Shown here in pieces: positions 36,342-44,663 of a stretch of DNA of 64,000 nucleotides. Within the stretch, counting starts at the first letter, position 1, and each line of letters opens with the position of its first letter. Position numbers and translations under genes: made by a program. Where the stretch lies: the NCBI RefSeq assembly GCF_009937765.1, contig NZ_CP047089.1, positions 3,036,272 through 3,100,271 of the forward strand, given 5' to 3'. This DNA comes from Bacillus pumilus. Its GTDB lineage: Bacteria; Bacillota; Bacilli; Bacillales; Bacillaceae. The notes below the pieces were generated by a model, which worked only from the letters and a program-made list of their open reading frames with translations, searched no databases and was not told where the DNA came from.

Positions 36342-37077
36342 ATTTCATTTCTTCTCTTATTTTGACGGCTCTATCAGGAAAATCTGTGAAGATTCCGTCG
36401 ACACCTAAGGAAAACATGCTTTTCATTTGCTTTTCACTGTTGACTGTAAATGGCCTAATGACTTGCTGGTCAGCATGGAGAGCCGATACGACTTCTTTTG
36501 TTACCCCTGCACCCTTTATATTCGGGTGATACCCTCTTGCAGGTACTGTTTTTATATACATCTCTGGCTGATGAATCACATCCATTGTGAGAACAGCAAG
36601 CTCAACATGCGGCATTAGCTTGTGAAAAAGAGCTAAACTGCCGTGATGAAACGATGAGACAAGTACACGATCTTCTATTTGAAAGTGTTCAATTTGCTCC
36701 TTTACCTTCTCTTCAATACCTGGATATCGATAAATGGAGTTTTTCAGTTCAATATTCATAATGAGTGATGATTGCTGGGTCACGAGCTCCAATACTTCCT
36801 CCAAAAGAGGAATGGATACAGCACCGGTTTCTTCATAAAAAGAATGACTCGCATCTCCTGCTTTTAACTCTTCATATGTATGGTCTTTCACTAAGCCTGT
36901 CATATTCGTTGTTCTGTTCAGCTTCTCATCGTGAATGACAGCAAGCCTGCCATCTTTCGTCAGCTGGACATCCAGCTCAATCCCGTCAGCTCCTGAATGA
37001 AGCGCGTGCTCAAAGGCTATCATCGTATTTTCAGGATAGATTCCTTTAAAACCTCTATGTGCAAAAATTTTCGTCAT
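36340..37077 (-). CDS. yqiK: glycerophosphodiester phosphodiesterase
   Basis: A 245-residue cytoplasmic GDPD without a signal peptide. The first catalytic motif is AHRGFKGIYPENT (His and Arg), and the metal ligands are in GIELDVQLTKDG and VIHDEKLNRTT. The end has TVNSEKQMKSMFSLGVDGIFTDFPD. It hydrolyses glycerophosphodiesters to glycerol 3-phosphate and an alcohol. It corresponds to B. subtilis YqiK; the nearby yqiG, yqiH and yqiI are replaced by the rap-phr pair here. Confidence 0.93.
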   Translation of the reverse strand: MTKIFAHRGFKGIYPENTMIAFEHALHSGADGIELDVQLTKDGRLAVIHDEKLNRTTNMTGLVKDHTYEELKAGDASHSFYEETGAVSIPLLEEVLELVTQQSSLIMNIELKNSIYRYPGIEEKVKEQIEHFQIEDRVLVSSFHHGSLALFHKLMPHVELAVLTMDVIHQPEMYIKTVPARGYHPNIKGAGVTKEVVSALHADQQVIRPFTVNSEKQMKSMFSLGVDGIFTDFPDRAVKIREEMK

Positions 37078-37158
37078 ATGCCACCTCTAGTTATGATGCT
37101 TTCTTTCATTTCATTATGACGTCTCTCTTTTCGTTTTTCCAGTTTGAGCACATAAAAA

Positions 37159-37185
37159 AACCTCTTCTGATGAGTACGAAGAGGT
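37159..37185 (-). terminator. terminator after phr
   Basis: AACCTCTTC pairs with GAAGAGGTT across a ten-base loop, followed by a T7 tract on the minus strand. Confidence 0.88.
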
Positions 37186-37200
37186 TCTGTATAAATTCGA

Positions 37201-37311
37201 TCACGTAATCGCTCTGATGGCTTGCTCTGTCGTCTCGGCGTCAAGAGCAAAAAGGGAAGAAACAACTGCGACTGCTGTAACGATGGTTAAACCTAACAAC
37301 AACTTTTTCAT
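37201..37311 (-). CDS. Phr signalling peptide precursor
   Basis: A 36-codon gene whose ATG overlaps the stop codon of the rap gene (ATGA), the usual rap-phr arrangement. The product has a basic start (MKKLLLG), a hydrophobic export signal (TIVTAVAVVSSLFA) and a polar tail (DAETTEQAIRAIT). The last five residues, IRAIT, fit the pattern of known Phr pentapeptides, with a basic residue at position two and Thr at the end (compare ARNQT, ERGMT, SRNVT). It is probably exported, cut, and re-imported by Opp to inhibit the neighbouring Rap. The mature peptide is an inference. A terminator follows. Confidence 0.85.
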   Translation of the reverse strand: MKKLLLGLTIVTAVAVVSSLFALDAETTEQAIRAIT

Positions 37312-38408
37312 AAGATAACCTCCACTTTCTTTTGAAGTATTTGTGCATCGAATTTCTTTTCAAGAAAACGAATGGCATTTTGATAATCATTTCGTTCCTT
37401 GAAGTATTTCGATATTTGTTCAGACAAATCCTCAAGCTCCACATATAATCTATTTTTTTCTATGTAGTCTAATTTTTCAGAGAATACGTCTGCTGCTCCA
37501 CTATTTTCGCACATCAAATCTAAAATTTCAAATTTTACTATATATTCATTATTTTGGATATCATAACTATAATGTATGCCCTCTTTAATATATTCCTTCG
37601 CCTTTTGATCTCCTAGATGTACCAAGGCATTAGCCAGAACATATAAAGATTGGATGTAATAATGGCTATTGTCACGGTGCATTTGAATGCCCATCCCTTT
37701 TTTGGCATATTGTGCGCTTTTTTCGTAATCATGCTTCGCATAAAAAAGAACGGCTAAATTGTGATAGCATTTCCCAATCAGCACTTCATTGTTAATGCGT
37801 TTACTTTTCTCAAGTGCTTCTTGGTATTTTTCTTCCGCTTCCTCAAATTGGATCAAATCGATACAATTACTCGCATGTAAAATCAAGCTATCAATCGCCT
37901 GCGCTGTATACTCTTCATGCGCTTTGAACGTATCGATGGCTTTTTTGATATGATTAATGGATATGAAATTTTGTTTCAGTTCGTAATAGATTGATGCAAC
38001 CTTATGATGAAAAGTTCCTACTTCAAGGTCCTCATTTACACGTTTTAGGCGTTGTTCTGCAATTTTGTAAAAGCTGATGGCTTCATCATACTTTTTCACA
38101 TATGCTGCATATTGGCCTTTGTAAAAGTAAAAATAAAAATTAATAATGTCATCTGCTTTCTCATCAAGCGTTCCGACATTCTTCATAATATGATTGGCTT
38201 TTTCAATATTGCCAAGTAACATTTCATGTCTGCCGTTAACAAGCTGATAATACAGAAGAACTTCACGGTCTTCATCTGTATTTTTTAGCAAATTCTGAAT
38301 TTTCTCTTTATAGATAGCAGATTTTTCTAGGTCATTTTGAGAAATGACCCTCGTCCACTTGCTAATTTCGTTCGCTACCTCAGCAGAGTGGATTTTCAGC
38401 TTTCCCAT
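37308..38408 (-). CDS. Rap response-regulator aspartate phosphatase/regulator
   Basis: A 366-residue Rap protein with an N-terminal three-helix bundle (about residues 1-70, including LLYYQLVNGRHEMLLGN) and tetratricopeptide repeats through the rest (for example YDEAISFYKIAEQRL, FEEAEEKYQEALEKS, YEKSAQYAKKGM). Rap proteins either dephosphorylate Spo0F or block DNA-binding regulators such as ComA, and are inhibited by a Phr pentapeptide, here encoded directly downstream. Which target applies cannot be told from the sequence. It lies next to spo0A. Upstream are a promoter and a perfect 0A box. Confidence 0.93.
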   Translation of the reverse strand: MGKLKIHSAEVANEISKWTRVISQNDLEKSAIYKEKIQNLLKNTDEDREVLLYYQLVNGRHEMLLGNIEKANHIMKNVGTLDEKADDIINFYFYFYKGQYAAYVKKYDEAISFYKIAEQRLKRVNEDLEVGTFHHKVASIYYELKQNFISINHIKKAIDTFKAHEEYTAQAIDSLILHASNCIDLIQFEEAEEKYQEALEKSKRINNEVLIGKCYHNLAVLFYAKHDYEKSAQYAKKGMGIQMHRDNSHYYIQSLYVLANALVHLGDQKAKEYIKEGIHYSYDIQNNEYIVKFEILDLMCENSGAADVFSEKLDYIEKNRLYVELEDLSEQISKYFKERNDYQNAIRFLEKKFDAQILQKKVEVIL

Positions 38409-38431
38409 AACCTCACCCTCTTCTTTTCATT

Positions 38432-38459
38432 ATTATAGCATAGTAAAAGAATGTGAAAA
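38432..38459 (-). promoter_or_regulatory. rap promoter
   Basis: On the minus strand, an extended -10 TGCTATAAT (TATAAT at 38432-38437), 16-bp spacer, and a weak -35 TTTTCA at 38454-38459. It lies about 25 bases before the rap start codon. Confidence 0.65.
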
Positions 38460-38467
38460 TTATTAAA

Positions 38468-38475
38468 TTCGACAA
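38468..38475 (-). promoter_or_regulatory. 0A box upstream of rap
   Basis: TTGTCGAA on the minus strand, a perfect match to the Spo0A box core TGTCGAA, eight bases upstream of the -35 of the rap promoter. Confidence 0.7.
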
Positions 38476-38826
38476 TGGGAATATTCAGTTCAAATGGCAC
38501 AATCTCTAAGAAGCCAGTGACTTTAAAACGCCAACCAATCAGGTCAATAGCAATAGAACTTTCGATCTCATTTGCTTTATTTACCAAATCCATCAGACCT
38601 TTTCCTCTCATCCTTTTCCTTACGAATGAGCGTTTCCTTCTTCTATTTTGAAGACCAAACAATTGATTGGCGTAGCTGATTACCACTAATTTATGTCATA
38701 CCCATTTCTTTCATGCTCTATTTTTCATTTTATTCTGAAAATAAATCAAGCTGTATTGTCCAAATGAGACAATAAGATGATTGTATCAACACAAACAATT
38801 TTTAACAATACTTTCCAAAATAAAAA

Positions 38827-38848
38827 AACGCCTCTTTGAAGAAACGTT
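38827..38848 (-). terminator. terminator after spo0A
   Basis: A ten-base stem, AACGTTTCTT with AAGAGGCGTT on the minus strand (two G-U pairs), followed by a T tract. Confidence 0.85.
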
Positions 38849-38864
38849 TTTTTATGAAAATGAA

Positions 38865-39668
38865 TTAGCTAGCTCTATGCTCCAAGCGTAGACGATCAGC
38901 CACCATAGCGATAAATTCAGAATTGGTTGGTTTCGCTTTAGACATACTGACTGTATAACCAAAGAGTGAGGAAATGGAATCGATGTTTCCTCTGCTCCAA
39001 GCCACTTCAATCGCATGACGAATCGCCCGTTCTACTCTGCTCGCGGTCGTGTTAAATTTCTTCGCAATGTCTGGATACAACACTTTTGTGATGCTTCCGA
39101 GAAGCTCGATGTCATTGTACACCATTGAAATGGCTTCTCTTAAGTATAAGTAACCTTTAATATGAGCGGGTACGCCAATCTCATGAATAATCGTCGTAAT
39201 GCTCGCATCTAAGTTTTTACGTTTCGGTTCAGGTTTATTTCGAAGAACACTGTTTTGGATAGATGAAGATCGATGGGTGACTTGTGTGCCGTTTCCACTG
39301 ACTTGACGAATATGACCGACTAGGTTTTCCATATCAAATGGCTTTAAGATGAAATAAGATGCGCCCAAATCAACTGCTTTTTTCGTCACATCTTCTTGTC
39401 CAAACGCTGTTAGCATAATGACACTTGGCTGTTTGGTCATGTCATTGCTTTCACGGAGGCGTTCCAGTACAGCAAGGCCATCTAAATGAGGCATGATAAT
39501 ATCTAAGAGGAGAACGTCGGGCTCTTTATCTTTAAATAATGTCAGACATTCCTGACCATTATACGCCACGCCAAGTACTTCCATATCTTCCTGTCCCTCA
39601 ATATACTCTGTCAAAAGGCCAACAAGCTCTCGATTGTCATCAGCTACACACACTTTAATTTTCTCCAC
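38865..39668 (-). CDS. spo0A: master sporulation response regulator Spo0A
   Basis: A 267-residue response regulator. The receiver domain has the acidic pair Asp10-Asp11, phosphoacceptor Asp56 in [12 protein letters not shown], and Lys in FILKPFD. The C-terminal DNA-binding domain begins around residue 150 and includes [18 protein letters not shown] and the sigma-A contact region. It controls entry to sporulation, biofilm formation and many stationary-phase genes. The start is GTG at 39668 after GGGGAGG. It is downstream of spoIVB, as in all Bacillus, with 0A boxes and a sigma-H-like promoter in the 285-bp gap. Confidence 0.98.
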   Translation of the reverse strand: MEKIKVCVADDNRELVGLLTEYIEGQEDMEVLGVAYNGQECLTLFKDKEPDVLLLDIIMPHLDGLAVLERLRESNDMTKQPSVIMLTAFGQEDVTKKAVDLGASYFILKPFDMENLVGHIRQVSGNGTQVTHRSSSIQNSVLRNKPEPKRKNLDASITTIIHEIGVPAHIKGYLYLREAISMVYNDIELLGSITKVLYPDIAKKFNTTASRVERAIRHAIEVAWSRGNIDSISSLFGYTVSMSKAKPTNSEFIAMVADRLRLEHRAS

Positions 39669-39725
39669 GTTCTTTCCTCCCCAATGTCGATTCCTTTAGT
39701 CTTTTGCATTTCTCTTCTGAGTGTT

Positions 39726-39754
39726 CAATTCGACAAAACCATGCTATCCCCTTT
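39726..39754 (-). promoter_or_regulatory. sigma-H-like promoter of spo0A overlapping a 0A box
   Basis: On the minus strand AAAGGGGAT (39746-39754), 11 bases, then GTCGAATTG (39726-39734), approximating the SigH consensus RnAGGAwWW-N11-12-RnnGAATww. The -10 region overlaps TTGTCGAA (39729-39736), a perfect 0A box. Confidence 0.65.
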
Positions 39755-39858
39755 AAAAAACTTTAATTTTCCGAATAATAGAGCATTATCTAGCTTTTTC
39801 TACGTTTTTCTTAACGAATCGACGATTATTGCAATTTGACAACATACCTTTTTCCATT

Positions 39859-39866
39859 TTGTCGAA
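39859..39866 (+). promoter_or_regulatory. 0A box upstream of spo0A
   Basis: TTGTCGAA on the plus strand, a perfect Spo0A box. A one-mismatch relative (TTGTCAAA on the minus strand) lies at 39835-39842. Together with the box at 39729-39736 they suggest the autoregulatory array known for spo0A. Confidence 0.7.
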
Positions 39867-39921
39867 AAATCTCTTTTTCCTTATTTTATAACATGATGGC
39901 AGAGAAAGAAAGAGAAGAAAA

Positions 39922-39948
39922 AAACTGCCGGAAAATGCGCGGCAGTTT
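39922..39948 (-). terminator. terminator after spoIVB
   Basis: AAACTGCCG (39922-39930) pairs with CGGCAGTTT (39940-39948), followed by a T7 tract on the minus strand. Confidence 0.9.
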
Positions 39949-39953
39949 GATAA

Positions 39954-41231
39954 TCAGCTTGCTTTTTTGTTTTTTTGATAAAGATTGATGCCTGCTTCTG
40001 ACAGCATCCATTCAATGTGTACGCCGTAGCCGCTGGTCGGGTCATTGACAAATACGTGGGTGACCGCCCCGATGACTTTTCCGTTTTGGATGATCGGGCT
40101 TCCGCTCATGCCTTGGACGATACCGCCCGTTTTACTTAGAAGACGCTCATCTGTTACCTTTAATACCATCCCTTTTGTTGCCGGAAATTTTTGCGGAGTT
40201 GTGCTGACGATCTTAATATCAAACTTCTCCACTTTATCATGATCGACAACAGTTAAAATTTCTGCTGGCCCTTCTTTCACTTCATTTGATAAAGCAACTG
40301 GAAGCGGTTTGTCTGATACATGATTTTCAAGCTTTTCGGTTAACGTACCAAAGATACCAAATGGACTGTTGCGGGAGATATCCCCTATCGTTTTTCGTTC
40401 GGAAGAGAATCTTGCCAATTTTTCTCCAGGATTGCCTCCTGTGCCTTTTTCAATCGATGTTACGGTTGATCTGACAATTTCACCATTGTCGACAACAATT
40501 GGTTTTTTTGTATCCATGTCGGAAATCACATGCCCAAGGGCACCATATTTTTTAGAAGATGGTTCATAGAAGGTCATCGTGCCGATTCCTGCTGCGGAAT
40601 CTCGAATGTAAAGACCAATTCGATACGTGCCTTCACTTGCATCTTTTGCGGGTGTTAATGTTGTTTGAAAGGTTTTATGGTCTCTTTTTATGAGTAAACG
40701 AAGCGTTTCACCTGTTTTTCCTGCTTTCTGGATAAATGGGGTGAGGTCGTTCATTTTCTCCATCTTTTGACCATTAATTTCAATGATCATATCCCCTGAT
40801 TGAATGCCTGCGGCTTCGCCTGGTGATTTTTTGCCGTCTGCTGTTGTGATTTGATGAAAACCTACAACGAGAACTCCCACAGAATGGAGCTTGACGCCAA
40901 TGGATTGTCCTCCAGGAACGACTTTTAATTCAGGGAGAACGTCGACTTTTGTTTTCTTAATAGGAAATCCTTTAAAATCATAAACAATTTCGGCTTTTCC
41001 TGCCTTTTGTCCTGTTACTTCAAGCTGATTCTTTTTCTCTGAAAGACTAAAGGCTTGTGAAGAAGCATTGGCTGACGCTTCTATTGATGTGTCAATTGCG
41101 TGCTTCTGTTTTTCAAATACAGCAACATTTGTTGGAATGCTGATGTATTCCTTCACTATGCTCATAAACCCTGTACTTATTAAAGAAACAAGGAGAATCA
41201 CACCAATGGCTTTTCTCATCTTTTCGGGCAT
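39954..41231 (-). CDS. spoIVB: SpoIVB peptidase, sigma-K checkpoint signal
   Basis: A 425-residue serine peptidase made in the forespore and secreted across the inner forespore membrane, where it triggers SpoIVFB processing of pro-sigma-K. It has an N-terminal membrane anchor, a PDZ domain (about residues 115-195, [18 protein letters not shown]) and a chymotrypsin-like domain with the catalytic His in [10 protein letters not shown] and Ser in [12 protein letters not shown]. It lies between recN and spo0A as in B. subtilis. The ATG at 41231 has GGAGAG ten bases upstream. Confidence 0.96.
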   Translation of the reverse strand: MPEKMRKAIGVILLVSLISTGFMSIVKEYISIPTNVAVFEKQKHAIDTSIEASANASSQAFSLSEKKNQLEVTGQKAGKAEIVYDFKGFPIKKTKVDVLPELKVVPGGQSIGVKLHSVGVLVVGFHQITTADGKKSPGEAAGIQSGDMIIEINGQKMEKMNDLTPFIQKAGKTGETLRLLIKRDHKTFQTTLTPAKDASEGTYRIGLYIRDSAAGIGTMTFYEPSSKKYGALGHVISDMDTKKPIVVDNGEIVRSTVTSIEKGTGGNPGEKLARFSSERKTIGDISRNSPFGIFGTLTEKLENHVSDKPLPVALSNEVKEGPAEILTVVDHDKVEKFDIKIVSTTPQKFPATKGMVLKVTDERLLSKTGGIVQGMSGSPIIQNGKVIGAVTHVFVNDPTSGYGVHIEWMLSEAGINLYQKNKKAS

Positions 41232-41412
41232 TCATTTTTCACTCTCCTCGCTCCTTACCCACACCAGAACACTCATGTTTTGGCTACATCTTTACTTTTG
41301 CCTTCTTCGCTTTGATTTATAACCGGCAGCTTTAGAAAATGATTGGATAAATTGATAAAAGAAAAAGGAGATTTCGTGGGTATATACAGCGATTTTGACA
41401 CAATATAAAAAA

Positions 41413-41434
41413 GGCAGCTGGTTTTTCAGCTACC
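41413..41434 (-). terminator. terminator after recN
   Basis: On the minus strand GGTAGCTG pairs with CAGCTGCC (one G-U pair), followed by a T6 tract. The stem includes the recN stop codon. Confidence 0.82.
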
Positions 41435-43166
41435 CTGTTGTTTTGACATCATTTGCTTGGTGGAGCAATTCTTTTGCGTGCTGTTTTGTCAGCTCAGTGA
41501 CTTCCACACCCGCAATCATCCTGCCAATTTCACTCACTTTTTCTTCATGACTTAATGGTTTGACACTTGTCAGTGTTCTACCAGCTTTAGAGCGTTTTGA
41601 AATGAAGAGGTGCGTGTCAGCCATTGCTGCTACTTGCGGGAGGTGCGTAATGCAGAGCACTTGTGAGCCAGCCGCCACTTTGTAAATTTTTTCGGCAATC
41701 GCCTGTGCAACTCTGCCACTTACACCCGTATCGACCTCATCGAAAATAATGGAAGTGACTTCTTGTTTGGCTGAGAAGATACTTTTCACAGCGAGCATCA
41801 CACGTGAAATTTCTCCACCGGACGCAACTTTTGATAAAGATTTCATCGGTTCGCCAGGATTAGTAGAAATCACAAATTGAGCTTGGTCAATTCCGTTTTT
41901 TCCGAGCTGGACGGGCTTTCCATCTAGGAGCGGATTATCTGTGCTGCTAAAAGGCGCATACCGAATAGAAAAGGATGTATCAAACGTTGACTTCTCCATA
42001 TACAAATCCTTTAGTTCTGTTTGAATTTGCTTCGCTAGTTTTTTGGCCCATTTTTTACGAAGCTCTGAAACGTTAAGTGCTTCAAGCAGTGCGTCACGGC
42101 TCATTGCATCCAGTTTGTTTTTAAGCGTCTGCAGATGAGTGTCTCGATTTTGAATTTGATCGATTTCTTCTTCAATCTTCGCCGCATACTCCAAAATTTC
42201 CTCAACCGTCGTCCCGTACTTTCGTTTTAACTGCTTCATTTCATTCAGCCTAGACTCAATAAAATCAAGACGTGCAGGGTCGAACTCTAATTGATCCAGC
42301 ATGCTTCGCATTTGGAACGTCGAATCCTCTAATAAATAGTAAGAGTTCGACACTTGTTCGGATAGTTTTTTCAGATCATCGTTGATTTCAGAAACCTGAT
42401 CGAGCTCGCTTGATGACATGCCAACCCAATCAAGTCCCCCCTGTTCATTGCGCAAGGCATTATAGGCGTTTTGGAGTGAGGAAAAGATCTTTTCGTAGTT
42501 GCTGATCTGATGACGCTCTTCTTGAAGCTTCTCGTCTTCTCCCGGCTCTAATTGTGCCGCTTCAATCTCTTCTAGCTGAAATTGCAATAAATCTAACCGG
42601 TGCACCATTTCTTGCTCATTTTCAGAGAGCTGTTTTAGCTTTTGGGCTGTCTTTTTATATTGCTCATATGCTTCTTGATACTGCGACAAAGCAGGTGCAA
42701 TTTCTTCTGCACCAAATTGATCGAGCAAATGCAGATGATTTTCATCCTCCATCAATAATTGGTTATCATGTTGTCCATGTATATCGAGCAAAAGGCGTCC
42801 TACTTCGCGTAAAAGTGAGATTGTGACGAGCTTGCCATTGATGCGGCAGATGCTTTTCCCGTTATTGTTCATATCACGGCGAAGAATCATCATTTCATCC
42901 GATGCGTCAATTCCTTGCTCCTCGCATAAAGCAAATACAGGGTGATCGGCTGCTGGTACAAGAAAAAGCCCCTCCAGCTCAGCCTTTTTCTCACCATAAC
43001 GAACAAATTCAGACGACCCTCTACCTCCCACAAGAAGTGAGACAGCATCGATCATGATGGATTTCCCTGCACCTGTTTCCCCCGTTAGGACCGTGAGTCC
43101 TTTTTCAAATGAAACCGTTAACTCTTCAATGATTGCAAAGTTTTTAATGGTTAGTTCTGCTAACAC
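41430..43166 (-). CDS. recN: DNA repair protein RecN
   Basis: A 578-residue SMC-like ATPase acting early at double-strand breaks. Walker A is TGETGAGKSIMIDA near residue 30; the centre is coiled-coil (about 150-390). The ABC signature region ASGGEISRVMLA and Walker B IIFDEVDTGVSG lie in the C-terminal half. The N-terminal MLAELTIKNFAIIEEL is the family hallmark. It is 33 bases after ahrC on the same strand. Confidence 0.96.
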   Translation of the reverse strand: MLAELTIKNFAIIEELTVSFEKGLTVLTGETGAGKSIMIDAVSLLVGGRGSSEFVRYGEKKAELEGLFLVPAADHPVFALCEEQGIDASDEMMILRRDMNNNGKSICRINGKLVTISLLREVGRLLLDIHGQHDNQLLMEDENHLHLLDQFGAEEIAPALSQYQEAYEQYKKTAQKLKQLSENEQEMVHRLDLLQFQLEEIEAAQLEPGEDEKLQEERHQISNYEKIFSSLQNAYNALRNEQGGLDWVGMSSSELDQVSEINDDLKKLSEQVSNSYYLLEDSTFQMRSMLDQLEFDPARLDFIESRLNEMKQLKRKYGTTVEEILEYAAKIEEEIDQIQNRDTHLQTLKNKLDAMSRDALLEALNVSELRKKWAKKLAKQIQTELKDLYMEKSTFDTSFSIRYAPFSSTDNPLLDGKPVQLGKNGIDQAQFVISTNPGEPMKSLSKVASGGEISRVMLAVKSIFSAKQEVTSIIFDEVDTGVSGRVAQAIAEKIYKVAAGSQVLCITHLPQVAAMADTHLFISKRSKAGRTLTSVKPLSHEEKVSEIGRMIAGVEVTELTKQHAKELLHQANDVKTTG

Positions 43167-43199
43167 TCATTTGACACCTCTTTTTGTAAACCTGATTCT

Positions 43200-43649
43200 T
43201 TATAGAAGCTCTAAAATTTTGCTTGAAACTGTTTCCGTATCATCTGGTGTGCGGCAAATGATCAAAATGGTATCGTCTCCGCAAATGGTTCCCATGATTT
43301 CTTCCCAATCTAAATTATCCATTAAAGCCCCAATTGCTTGAGCATTACCCGGCATGGTTTTGAGGACGATTAAATGACTGGCAGCATCCATTTTAATAAA
43401 TGCATCCATTAAGGATCGCTTCAGTTTAGACAGCGGATTAAACCGTTGATCCGCAGGAAGGCTGTATTTATACGTTCCATTGTTCGTTGGCACTTTCACT
43501 AAATGCAATTCTTTAATATCTCTTGATACGGTCGCTTGTGTAATGTTATATCCATCGGCTTTTAAAATATCAACTAGTTCATCTTGTGTTTCAATTTCTT
43601 GGCTCGCGATGATTTCTCTAATCTTAATATGCCTTTGACCTTTAGTCAT
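43200..43649 (-). CDS. ahrC: arginine repressor/activator AhrC
   Basis: A 149-residue ArgR-family hexameric regulator. The N-terminal winged helix carries the recognition helix [16 protein letters not shown]; the C-terminal arginine-binding core contains the [14 protein letters not shown] region with the conserved acidic pair. It represses arginine biosynthesis and activates catabolism in Bacillus. A perfect ARG box near artP in this window is a likely target. It lies between yqxC and recN, the conserved order. Confidence 0.96.
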   Translation of the reverse strand: MTKGQRHIKIREIIASQEIETQDELVDILKADGYNITQATVSRDIKELHLVKVPTNNGTYKYSLPADQRFNPLSKLKRSLMDAFIKMDAASHLIVLKTMPGNAQAIGALMDNLDWEEIMGTICGDDTILIICRTPDDTETVSSKILELL

Positions 43650-43767
43650 TTTTGACCCCCCTAGGCGTTTGATCTCAGTTTGTCTTTACGTTCTATGTTA
43701 TATGAACCACAGTTCAAAAAACAAGCGTTACGTGAGAAACAGACAATTCTCATCTTTTGACCATGTA

Positions 43768-43799
43768 AAAAGGAATAATAGCGAGCTATTATTCCTTTT
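43768..43799 (-). terminator. terminator after yqxC
   Basis: A 15-bp stem, AAAAGGAATAATAGC (43768-43782) with GCTATTATTCCTTTT (43785-43799). The T-rich arm on the minus strand completes it. Confidence 0.82.
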
Positions 43800-43808
43800 G
43801 TTTCAACC

Positions 43809-44663
43809 TCATGTGTCAGCCGGCTCAGGACTGTTTTTCTTTTCTTTCAATATAGAATGGGCTTCCTTGACGATCTTTTCAAGTTCTGAAACCGGAAGTG
43901 CCGCATTCTCTTCTTGATCGGGATGAAGCTTTAAATGGAGCAGGAACTCAATATTCCCGTCACCGCCAGTAATAGGCGAAAATGAGACATCCTTCACATC
44001 ATAGCCTTCTTTTGCAGCAAATTCATTCATCTCTTCGAGTACACCAAGGTGGACAGACGGTTCTCGTACGATGCCTTTTTTACCAACAAGCTCTCTGCCT
44101 GCTTCAAATTGAGGCTTGACGAGTGCAATACAGTCTCCGCCTGGGACAAGAATGTGCTTTAAAGCCGGCAGAATGAGTTTAAGTGAAATAAAAGAGACAT
44201 CAATTGACGCCACTTCTGGCAGTCCTTCAGTAAAATCTGCTGGGACAGAATGACGGAAGTTGGTGCGCTCCATGACAATGACCCTGTCATCCTGCCTTAA
44301 TTTCCACGCAAGCTGATTGTAGCCAACATCAACAGCATATGATTTGACTGCTCCGTTTTGAAGAGCACAATCTGTAAATCCACCTGTTGATGAACCAATA
44401 TCAATTAGTAATTTCCCTTCAACGGTTAAGTCGAATTCTTTTAGCGCTTTTTCTAGCTTTAATCCGCCGCGGCTCACATATTTCAGAGGGTTCCCTTTCA
44501 CAGTGAGCGGTGTATCACGAGCAATTTTCTCTCCTGGTTTATCCAAACGGTTTTCATTTGAGTAAACGATCCCTGCCATAATGGCACGCTTTGCTTTCTC
44601 TCTCGTTTCCATTAGTCCTTGTTCGACTAATAAAACGTCAAGTCGTTCTTTCTTTGATGTCAT
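43809..44663 (-). CDS. yqxC: TlyA-family rRNA 2'-O-methyltransferase-like protein
   Basis: A 284-residue protein with an N-terminal S4 RNA-binding domain ([20 protein letters not shown]) and a Rossmann methyltransferase fold with SAM motif [14 protein letters not shown] and the catalytic-tetrad region KPQFEAGRE. TlyA members methylate cytidines of 16S/23S rRNA; older annotations call it a hemolysin. It corresponds to B. subtilis YqxC. It overlaps the end of dxs by four bases. Confidence 0.92.
   Translation of the reverse strand: MTSKKERLDVLLVEQGLMETREKAKRAIMAGIVYSNENRLDKPGEKIARDTPLTVKGNPLKYVSRGGLKLEKALKEFDLTVEGKLLIDIGSSTGGFTDCALQNGAVKSYAVDVGYNQLAWKLRQDDRVIVMERTNFRHSVPADFTEGLPEVASIDVSFISLKLILPALKHILVPGGDCIALVKPQFEAGRELVGKKGIVREPSVHLGVLEEMNEFAAKEGYDVKDVSFSPITGGDGNIEFLLHLKLHPDQEENAALPVSELEKIVKEAHSILKEKKNSPEPADT

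Larger units (their letters stand above)
38409..38864. other. 456-bp intergenic region between rap and spo0A
   Basis: It holds the rap promoter and 0A box near 38432-38475, an inverted repeat ATTGTC-N7-GACAAT at 38755-38773, and the spo0A terminator at 38827-38848. A short minus-strand frame (38396-38686) overlaps the rap promoter and start and resembles no family I know. The rest is AT-rich with no recognised feature; it may be scar sequence from gain of rap-phr. Confidence 0.6.

Noticed and set aside
37074-37265. Minus-strand frame of 63 codons after phr
   Set aside because: It overlaps the phr gene and its terminator in another frame; no ribosome site or family features.
38396-38686. 96-codon minus-strand frame upstream of rap
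   Set aside because: It contains the rap promoter and 0A box and runs into the rap start. An internal ATG at 38593 has a GAGG-like site, but the product resembles nothing known. Kept only as part of the intergenic description.
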